The notes beneath the pieces are model-generated. The model worked only from the letters and a program-made list of their open reading frames with translations. It did no database searches and was not told where the DNA came from. A program made the position numbers and the translations under genes. Of a DNA stretch of 64,000 bases, positions 56,955 through 64,000 are shown in pieces. Each line of letters begins with the position of its first letter. The stretch's first letter is position 1. The DNA comes from Spodoptera frugiperda. Its lineage: Eukaryota; Arthropoda; Insecta; Lepidoptera; Noctuidae. The DNA is taken from NCBI RefSeq assembly GCF_023101765.2, contig NC_064214.1:10794001-10858000 (forward strand). The letters are read 5' to 3'.

Positions 56955-57220
56955 TCACGCCTTTTTATCCCCGAAGGGGTAGGCAGAGGTGTACATTACG
57001 GCACGTAATGCCGCTATACAATGTACACCCACTTTTCACCATTTGTGTTATAAGTCCCATGTAATAGGGGTGAGCCTATTGCCATATACTGGACACAATT
57101 CCAGACTCCGTGCTACTACTGAGAAATTTTCGAAAATCCGAAAGAAGCCCAGCAATACTTTGCCCGACCCGGGAATCGAACCCGAGACCCCCTATCCGGC
57201 CACTCGACCAACGAGGCAGT
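56955..57220 (-). repeat. tRNA-derived SINE family E, full copy
   Basis: In sense orientation the tRNA-like head reads CTGCCTCGTTGGTCGAGTGG, CCGGATAGGGGGTCTC and GGGTTCGATTCCCGGGTCGG, a clear A box and B box. The body is GCAAAGTATTGCTGGGC, CGGATTTTCGAAAATTTCTC, CACGGAGTCTGGAATTGTGT and ACATGGGACTTATAACACAA; the tail is a palindrome (CATTACGTGCCGTAATG), CCTACCCCTTCGGGG and AAAAAGGCGTGA. It is a complete element of about 266 bp. Confidence 0.85.
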
Positions 57221-57629
57221 CATAGAAAACAGCTTACAACTATATTACCTCTATACCTACATACCTATACATAATACTATCAGAAACTAATGCCTAGTTA
57301 CAGTGCTCTAATAAGCACTAAATACGGCTGGTATGTACCGGGCCTAATTACGACCCAAACAGTGTAGTTCCTACCTATTAAATTGGTTATGAAATGCTCG
57401 CTTGACATTCTGTTGGGGATTGCCAGTTTTGTGACGTATCTAGGTACGTAGATATGCTGTAATTATTTCAGTTACCTAAAGAGAAATTGAATGGTTAAAT
57501 GTGTAGATTGGATTAAATGCGTGTACCTATGTGAAGACATTGATTATGATCAAAATTATATAGAGTATAATAGAGTTTCTCTTTTCTTTAAAAAAACATT
57601 GCCCCACGCTAGCATTTTCTCCTGTGTCG
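57221..57629. other. Gene-free spacer
   Basis: AT-rich spacer with TAGGTACCTA-type motifs; no gene or repeat family. Confidence 0.4.
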
Positions 57630-57744
57630 TGGGTGCGTTTAGGTACAATTTCCCACACACATGACACCCAGACCCGGTACAACAATTTGTGGATCACACA
57701 AAACGATACCCATTGCCCAACCACTGCATCAACTGTGCAGTCAA
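57630..57744 (-). repeat. tRNA-derived SINE (family D), B box deleted
   Basis: Sense orientation: GACTGCACAGTTGATGCAGT, GGTTGGGCAATGGGTATCG, TTTTGTGTGATCCACAAATT, GTTGTACCGGGTCTGGGTGT and CATGTGTGTGGG. The head runs directly into the body; the AACGTGTAGCGGGTTCGATTC portion with the B box is missing, so it is internally deleted. Confidence 0.75.
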
Positions 57745-58054
57745 TACTAACACACAATAAGTTACCTATGTTAAAACTTATGCCAACATGTTAATTGACT
57801 TTTCTATTTCATTCAATTCGAGTAACTAAGTAAACGATATGTATTTACTCTGCCTAAGTACTATCACTACCCAAATCTTCAGTGAATAAATCTCATGGCA
57901 CTATGTTCTAAGACAATAGACCAAAAACGTCACAAAGTTTCAATTTACCTGTCCAATATTATTTTCCATTTTCATTCTAAATTCGAGTGAACGACGTAAA
58001 CATCACCCGTCACTCTCTAACCTACTTCTATTCTTATTTGCCTATCCTTTTCTA

Positions 58055-58148
58055 ATGCGACATGCGACACACAGTGACATCTAGATGACAACCAATGACA
58101 ATAAGGCGGGCGGCTATTGGCTGAAAATGTCACATTCATGACGTGATT
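58055..58148. promoter_or_regulatory. TGACA/CCAAT island 1
   Basis: GCGACACACAGTGACATC, AGATGACAACCAATGACAAT, AAGGCGGGCGGCTATTGGCT and GAAAATGTCACATTCATGAC. It shares a near-identical 21-bp core with 59238-59258. No family repeat known to me. Possibly an enhancer or the promoter of an unseen gene. Confidence 0.35.
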
Positions 58149-59189
58149 TTGAAATAAGAACATTTTTTTTGTTGGCACGCATTTTTTTCTTCTTAGGAAA
58201 TTGGAACGATGAAATTCAAAATCCAAAGCTAAGATGTCATGTTATGTATGTACCTATAAATAGATGACTAATTTTTATTTTAATGTCTGTCTTGTAGATT
58301 ATTTTAAAATATTAGACACGTATTTTTTCGTTTTCTTACGGAAACAAATATTTTCGAAGTATATCTTCGTTGATTTGAAATATCGCATGACGTCACTTCT
58401 TAGACACGTTTTAATATGTGGGTATAATTGCTCCTAATCCTAAACTTTGATTCGTTTTATCTAAGTATTGTTATCTTATATGACAAAAATAAAAAATACG
58501 TATCTAATATTTTTTCATTACGTAACTGACGGACTAAATATATTTTTAATTTTCATACCCCGTCATCATCCCTATTAGGTAATCTCATCTCTTTAGAAAT
58601 TGCTTAAACGTCGTTATTATTTTTTTAAACACTTTCTACGCAATAAATTACAATCACCATACGTTCATTAATATGACAGCATAGCATCATGCATAAATAT
58701 AATGATAATCGATTATCTACCTAAACACTAAGATAATTAGGTCGGTAATCGGATTTGTATAACAATCCCTGAATTAATCTGTGACAAATACCTACCTAAG
58801 TAGGTGCAATGACCAGAATTTGAAAACAAATTAAATTACTAAGTATTTAAAAACGTGGATTCTACACTTAATTTAAAAAAAAAATTGGACATTCTTTCGC
58901 AGTGTTTTTTAGGTTCTCTTTCCTTGAAAAATTCCTGAATTGTCTAGTAGGTAATGTAAATGATATTTATTTTTTCCATTTGGTTATAAAATAACATTTT
59001 TACACGTCAATCTTTGAAATAACTAGATGAGGTCAATGTAAAAAATAAATTCGATTTACTCATGAAAGAGCCTACCTTATTGTCAAACTTTTTACTTACC
59101 CATAATTAAGTAAGTTTACAAAAATATAAGTATTCTTTGGAAAATCTAACTAAATATGACACAATTCAAAGTCACATTGTACAAACGTG
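58149..59189. other. Gene-free spacer between two islands
   Basis: AT-rich sequence with no gene, repeat family or notable structure. Confidence 0.4.
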
Positions 59190-59295
59190 GGCGGTCTCAA
59201 TTCGGCCGTTTAAAAATGTCACCGCCTTTGTCGTTTCGCTATTGGCCGAAACTGTCACCGTGTCGCCGCGCGTGACACTTCTTATTGGCTAACCA
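59190..59295. promoter_or_regulatory. TGACA/CCAAT island 2
   Basis: GGCGGTCTCAATTCGGCCG, ATGTCACCGCCTTTGTCG, TTTCGCTATTGGCCGAAACT, GTCACCGTGTCGCCGCGCGT and GACACTTCTTATTGGCTAAC. It has two ATTGGC CCAAT-type boxes and shares a core with island 1. Confidence 0.35.
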
Positions 59296-59765
59296 CGCCT
59301 CTATTCTAAATTGGAATTTGAATGCGTTCCATTTGAAATTCGTAACGGTCGTATATTGTAATTGTGTTGTGGACTTCTGTCATAGGTTGATTCGTTCTCT
59401 ATTCAAAATATATGACAGTTCTTTCTTTTAAATTTAGATTTCCATAGCATTTTTTTTTCTTTACTTTTTTTACACGCATCTACTTAATACAACCCAATCC
59501 TTCTGGAATTTTTGGAAACACCTTTCTTTACACAAATTTGAACAGAAATTTCAACAACCTAAAAATACATTTTTCTAATCAATTTTCACATGTTTTTCCT
59601 AAGCTTTCAGTGTAATCCAACACCAGCTGAAAGATAGAAACAAAGTATAAGAAGTGAATGATGTCGTATTGTCTCGCGGCCAACCGCTGAGCTTGCGCGA
59701 AACTATTGATTGAGACGGCACGGCCGACGCCCGTGTCCTGAAACAGGTGACAAACTGATACTCCC

Positions 59766-60235
59766 ACTGTATATGGGCTATCTAGAAGTATGGCTAGGTA
59801 GTTATATATAGGTACTTCTTATGATATATTTGTTACTGTATTACTTACTGTTACTGTATTTGTTACTGTATATGGGCTATCTATAAGTATGGCCAGGTGG
59901 GTATATATAGGTAGGTACTGGTCATGATATGTTTGTTACAGTATTATACTGTATATGGGCTATCTAGAAACATGGCTAGGTATATAGGTATGTATAGATA
60001 CTGTTTATGACAATTATGTTTGTTACTGTATTATACTGTATATGGGCTATCTAGAAGTATGGCTGGGTATATATAGATAGGTACTGGTTATGATATATTA
60101 TGTTTGTTACTGTATTATACTGTATATGGGCTATCTATAAGTATGGCCAGGTGGGTATATATAGGTAGGTACTGTTTATAATATGTTTGTTACTGTATTA
60201 TACTGTATATGGGCTATCTATAAGTATGGCTCGAT
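59766..60235 (+). repeat. Six-copy minisatellite, unit 83-99 bp
   Basis: Each unit starts ACTGTATATGGGCTATCTA, followed by AGTATGGC(T/C)AGG, TATATATAGGTAGGTACTG and ATGTTTGTTACTGTATTA. Starts are at 59766, 59865, 59948, 60035, 60119 and 60202, spaced 99, 83, 87, 84 and 83 bp. The last unit is interrupted by the element at 60241-61395 and resumes at 61396. Confidence 0.9.
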
Positions 60236-60240
60236 ATAAG

Positions 60241-61395
60241 GTAACCTAACCAAATAAGGCCTACCTTATTTTTATTATCGCCTAGCTCGTAGGTTTAAAA
60301 TGACAATGGGCTGATAATTTCAAAATCTTATATTTATTTATTAAACTTTGTAATAATGGAATCAAAATGGCTTTAGAAACAAAAATTACAATTTTGTAAA
60401 CACAAATAACTAAAGTGTCACTTTGGCCTTATTGGGAACCCTATGTCTTAATAAGGCCTCAATAAAAACTAGTAAGTATTCAACTTCTTAATTATAATAA
60501 AATTTTGTCAATGCTTATAATAAATGTAATGAGACCTTATTAATTAATTTTGGTCATTATACATCAGACTTGACGAGTTTCTCATCATGCAATACCCATG
60601 TAAAATCTTTGAAGTCATCGGCGTCCCAGCATCAGTCAAACGAATGAGAACAACTTCTTGTTCTGTAGCCAATTTAGCGACCGACCTAGCTTTTCAGTAG
60701 TCGAACCACTCTTTAGATGGTGCGTACTTCTTGGGAAGTTATATCTGGCTGCAACAGCATACCAGGTAAAACAGGATGAACAGAATTCAAGGTTTGAATA
60801 GATACTATGAAGAATTTCCCGATATCCACCCCTTTTTACCCCTTTTCTGTATCTATTCTCCCCGTTTACCCCTTTCTACCATTTTAACAGCGTTTTACAT
60901 CTTTTGCAAAATCCATTGGCTTTCTTTTTGACAGAAGCTTGTGATCCGTTTTCTATGAAATTACTGAAAAACAACTATGCCGTAATAAGGCCTACACGTT
61001 TTTTTTGTAGGCTTTATTAGGGCATGGCACATAGGTAAACAAAACAACGATTATATGAAATACACCGATATTATAGCTATTTCACTAATATGAGGAGATG
61101 GCTAAATGTATAATTGTCATATAGACAAAACACGGCACGTCGTATACTGATAAATATAAAAATACTAACAGTTTACGCTACTCGAATTTTATAAAAACTA
61201 AAGTGCGCTCCACGTCGTGATTGTTTTCGACTGTAGGTTCCAACATAATCGCGGCACGGGTTGCTTGCTATGCTTAAATTAGTTAAGTAATGTGCATGCA
61301 CACTTCTACAAACTTTGGCGACCATTTGACATCGGGAAGAGGGAAATTTTCAAAATAGGCTTTATTGGGGCATAGGCCTTATTTGGTTAGGGTAC
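60241..61395 (-). mobile_element. TIR element with pogo/Tigger-like remnant
   Basis: The ends are a 23-bp inverted repeat with one mismatch, sharing CCTAACCAAATAAGGCCTA (left 60241-60263, right 61373-61395). Flanks read GATATA on the left and TATATA on the right, so a TA (or TATA) target duplication is likely. Further copies of AATAAGGCCT / AGGCTTTATT occur internally (about 60424-60467, 60981-61028 and 61357-61379). On the minus strand a helix-turn-helix-like transposase remnant is visible at 60601-60758. The element is non-autonomous now. Confidence 0.6.
60601..60758 (-). pseudogene. Decayed pogo/Tigger-type transposase N-terminal fragment
   Basis: On the minus strand one frame reads AVAARYNFPRSTHHLKSG and ...EKLGRS (60758 to about 60680). 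A second frame, shifted by one frame at about 60673, reads LATEQEVVLIRLTDAGTPMT and SKIL (to 60601). The order matches DDE_1-type (pogo/Tigger/jerky) transposases: a psq-like helix-turn-helix with AA-x-Y-x-P-R-S-T, a GRP-type linker, then an L-T-x-E-x-E...G-x-P-x-T second DNA-binding helix region. Upstream and downstream frames have stops. The catalytic DDE region was not found. Family attribution is from pattern memory. Confidence 0.45.
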
Positions 61396-61703
61396 TATAT
61401 ATAGATATTGTTAATGATGTTTGTAACAGTTTATTTAATGTAGTTAGGAATCCAGCCTACAACTGCCTAAACTACAGTTTTAAATGTGAATTAACAATGT
61501 AATATTGTGAATGACAATTTTTTTATGGGGAAAATCATCCAATAAGTTATAAGTGTATGTAAGTAGGTATATCGTACGTAAAGGCCTGAGGCAATCTAAG
61601 ATAAAGACTACCACAACAATACACAAATACAATAAACACTTTTAAGAGAATATGGAGGTTTTATTGTATTCAAATACAGGTTACAAACTGCCTTTTATTT
61701 TTA
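61396..61703. other. Minisatellite end, then gene-free DNA
   Basis: TATATATAGATATTGTTAAT, GATGTTTGTAACAGTTTATT (61396-61435) continues the interrupted minisatellite unit. After that comes ordinary AT-rich sequence. Confidence 0.6.
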
Positions 61704-61850
61704 AGGGGAGAAAATAGTCTAATGCCTTCTCGCGCCTTAAGTGAGGCGAGAGAAAGTGTCAAAATATTACTGATTAAAAACCATCCTTTATCTATTTCTG
61801 CTCTTAAAATCGGAGCCCCGGTAAATCCGCCAGTTATAGTCTAACTCCGG
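61704..61850 (-). repeat. SINE-like family B copy (B9)
   Basis: Reverse orientation: AATAGTCTAATGCCTTCTCG, CGCCTTAAGTGAGGCGAGAG, AAAGTGTCAAAATATTACTG, CTGCTCTTAAAATCGGAGCC and CCGGTAAATCCGCCAGTTAT. Diverged but nearly complete. Confidence 0.75.
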
Positions 61851-62446
61851 TTCCAAATTGCCTAATTAGTACTTTAAGTGATAGATTTTTAATTTTATTA
61901 CAGAAAAACAAACACTCCTTTGGTAGAAGAGTATACCAGCATGTACTGTCAGTCTGTCATCTCCTACCCAACATAGCAGTCCAACCAATACCAACCTCAA
62001 AATTGTACCACTCACTCCCGTCACTAATTGAACCCGCACTCGGAACTCGTAATAAAGCTAGACCAACTCCAATTAGCTAACAAACTTTAAAACAAAACGT
62101 ACAAACAAACATTTTCTGTATATTAATAGCTCATTCCGTTCTCGAATAATACTTTAACCCTCAAACTGTGAATCGATCTCGAAACTTTTCGAGTGCTAGT
62201 TACGGATTGTCGGATTTTCGAATTTTCGGCCAAAATTTTCGGATTGTGGATTTCGTTCGCTCGAATTAAGGACCGTCGTGTTGCTTTTTTGTGTTTAATG
62301 AAAGTTGGAGTGCAGGGAATTAGTTAAACAATAAATTATTGTCATTGAACTATTAGGTAGGTAGGTATACCGAACGTAATCAGAAAATCAATATATTTAA
62401 TTCCTTCTGAGATTTTGTCTATCTTTTTCTTAGATCTAACTTTTTC
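61851..62446. other. Gene-free stretch
   Basis: No gene. A TTTTCGAATTTTCGGCC-type mirror-like run lies at 62185-62250 (several TTTTCG blocks); otherwise unremarkable. Confidence 0.4.
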
Positions 62447-62527
62447 TGCTCATGAATATGAGCCTCTAGCTAGTCGAGTTCCTTGTCTCAATTACGTAAG
62501 TAAGCTGGTAACATAATAATAAAATTA
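62447..62527 (-). repeat. Family C copy (C6), short
   Basis: Reverse orientation: GCTCATGAATATGAGCCTCT, AGCTAGTCGAGTTCC, ATTACGTAAGTAAGCTGGTA and ACATAATAATAAAAT. The CATGGCTTGAAA segment is deleted. Confidence 0.65.
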
Positions 62528-62969
62528 GATCTACGAGATTATCTTTACATGAATGAAGCAAATCACAAACAGATTATAAACTACAAATTAAATGGTCATA
62601 CACCAGCAAATAAATTAAATAGCTTACCACCTTAATGAAAAAAAAAAACAAGAAAAAATATATATAAAAATAAAAAAGCCAACAAATAAAAAAAGGCAAC
62701 TAGTGATGTTACGTAAACAGGGCTGTGTAACATAAAACTTTATGTGGGGTCGTAAAGACCCCTGCGATCCACGGTGATATCAACATTCAACAGGTAAGCA
62801 TTTTAGGGTTATTGCGGATTTTTTACTACAATGTGTGATGTTACGCGCTGGGTTAATGTCTTGAAGTTAATGTAGCACTTTTTGTGTGTGAGTTACCTTA
62901 AGTAAAATTTTATATCGTAACAAAGTCCCGACCTTACCTTGTAAAGGCCCATTTAAGTGTTAAGTGTGT
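62528..62969. other. Gene-free stretch
   Basis: A-rich run at 62638-62700; AT-rich sequence otherwise. The GGTCGTAAAGACCCC near 62752 is a short imperfect palindrome. No gene. Confidence 0.4.
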
Positions 62970-63237
62970 AAAAACGATGACATTTTGGATGCTGCGGCAT
63001 TAAAAATTTTTAATGATTACTTAAAGTATGCCTTAGTAACGATTTTGTCCCGAAAACAATAGTGTAGATGACTATTTCTTATTTTAATGTCCGTCTCGTC
63101 GAAACTCGAGTCGCCAGTAGCAACGCGACATTCCGCGTCGTGTGTTGCGGAATGCTGCTCATGAACATGAGCCTCTAGCATAGCTTGAAACTAGTCGAGT
63201 TCCTCGTCAAACAGTTACGTGAGTAAGCCGATAACAT
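62970..63237 (-). repeat. Family C, longest copy (C7)
   Basis: In sense orientation: ATGTTATCGGCTTACTCACG, TAACTGTTTGACGAGGAACT, CGACTAGTTTCAAGCTATGC, TAGAGGCTCATGTTCATGAG, CAGCATTCCGCAACACACGA, CGCGGAATGTCGCGTTGCTA, CTGGCGACTCGAGTTTCGAC, GAGACGGACATTAAAATAAG and GACAAAATCGTTACTAAGG. The GCGGAAT/ATTCCGC arms form a hairpin. It joins a tRNA-like head directly at 63238. Confidence 0.7.
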
Positions 63238-63302
63238 GCTCCGTGCGGGAATCGAACCCGCTACACGTTGAGCGGTAGCGGGTTACTCAACCACCGCGCC
63301 AA
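63238..63302 (-). repeat. tRNA-like SINE head fused to family C
   Basis: Sense orientation: GGCGCGGTGGTTGAGTAACC, CGCTACCGCTCAACGTGTAG, CGGGTTCGATTCCCGCACGG, AGC. It has a perfect B box. The next bases are ATGTTATCGG, the start of family C, rather than the family D body (AACTCTTTGTGTGATCC). Confidence 0.75.
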
Positions 63303-63976
63303 AGGTGTAGTCTAAGCTTGCGTCTTGCAACGTTGTACACTACGTACTAAATTATCTAAACAAACTGAATCAAAAGCAACAAAGATCCACGAAAAGTCAC
63401 CCCTCCCACTCACACACACTCACCCCCGTTTTTCACATCCCACATTTGCATTCCATTTCATTTGCCATCCCCCGGACACTTTTATACCTTTTTTAGTGTC
63501 TTTTTATTTTTATTATATCAGGCCACTCAAGGGTTGAATAGTTCTTTTTTAGGTTTACGAGTGGCCAGGAGTGTATTTAGATTTTTGGGGTTAGCTTTCG
63601 TATTTTATGAGGGGGTAAGTAATAGGGGGGTGATTTGAATCGGAATTCGCTGATTTGGTTATCTATGTATGTAAGAGCAGGAGTAGGAATAGGAGTGCGT
63701 GAATCAAATTATTATGTTTGTGAATTGAAATAGTGTAGTTCAGTGTTTAGGGTAGGAAGAAAGTTTTTCATCTCTTTCTGTGGTTTTTTTACGTATTTGA
63801 GTAAAACTATAAGTTTTGCATGTTGAAGAAAAATCATTTTTATGGGGGATACATTCCTGCTATTGAAATTTCACTCGACTGAAAACCTGGACTTACAGAC
63901 TTATATACAGTATCATATCAACCAGTAAAAGCGGCAACCACGCATTTGAGCTATCGAGATTTTTTGATTATTTGCA
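63303..63976. other. Gene-free stretch
   Basis: Pyrimidine-rich sequence with CACACACACTCACCCCCG at 63409-63427, and a short AGAGCAGGAGTAGGAATAGG at 63675-63694 that resembles an internal part of family B. No gene. Confidence 0.4.
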
Positions 63977-64000
63977 AGACTAGAACCGGGTGGTTTTTAA
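63977..64000 (+). repeat. Family B fragment cut by the window edge
   Basis: AAGACTAGAACCGGGTGGTT, then TTTAA, matches the GGAACGGGGTGGTTTTTAGT part of family B; the copy probably continues past the end of the window. Confidence 0.4.

Noticed and set aside
57176..57220. tRNA gene
   Set aside because: A and B boxes are good, but the sequence continues into a SINE body and the acceptor stem ends do not pair, so it is a SINE head. The same applies at 7869, 37789, 50011, 50171 and 63238.
1..64000. CRISPR array, bacterial operon, prophage or integron
   Set aside because: No regularly spaced identical repeats with unique spacers, no Shine-Dalgarno-led gene runs, and the coding content is eukaryotic.
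1..64000. Intact autonomous LTR or LINE retrotransposon
   Set aside because: No long frame with reverse transcriptase, integrase or gag motifs; the only transposase trace is the short remnant at 60601-60758.

Overview
The window looks like nuclear DNA from a moth, most probably a noctuid-type lepidopteran. It is AT-rich, with long gene-free stretches, a large intron, and many copies of short interspersed repeats whose sequences I recognise from memory as common in noctuid genomes. There is no bacterial or viral gene organisation. The species cannot be fixed from the sequence alone.

Only one protein-coding gene is firmly supported. The large exon at 45731-48937 (+) encodes a disconnected/basonuclin-family transcription factor with three pairs of C2H2 zinc fingers, and is followed by a 3' UTR with several poly(A) signals (48938 to about 49815). 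The exon opens at a splice acceptor in phase 0, so the N-terminus must come from upstream. Four short ATG-to-donor segments would join it in frame: 26670-26678 (beside a CpG-rich promoter-like block at 25840-26669), 39462-39482, 40364-40465 (the best one, with a good Kozak context and a consensus donor) and 43246-43344. The gene may therefore span more than 20 kb and use alternative first exons.

Region by region: 1-25.8 kb is gene-free, with scattered SINE-like copies, a Helitron-like 3' end, a small inverted-repeat element and several unique, CpG-elevated islands that could be regulatory. The interval 26.7-45.7 kb is the presumed first intron. It holds a TTAA-flanked nested-hairpin MITE, more SINE-like copies, a diverged GC-rich direct repeat, and two strong hairpins near 39.6-39.8 kb. 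The stretch after 49.8 kb is repeat-rich: tandem tRNA-derived units, a 160-bp MITE, an unusual SINE with an internal hairpin, tandem SINEs around a CA tract, and a six-copy minisatellite at 59.8-60.2 kb.

The most interesting non-genic structure is at 60241-61395. This is a TIR-bounded element of about 1.15 kb inserted inside the last minisatellite unit. Its inverted repeats each carry a perfect CArg-type box, and its interior keeps a frameshifted remnant of what looks like a pogo/Tigger-type transposase DNA-binding region. Another notable observation is a pair of islands (58.1 and 59.2 kb) that share a nearly identical 21-bp CCAAT/TGTCAC motif. No CRISPR array, rRNA or intact tRNA gene was seen, and I found no convincing evidence of a novel multigene system.
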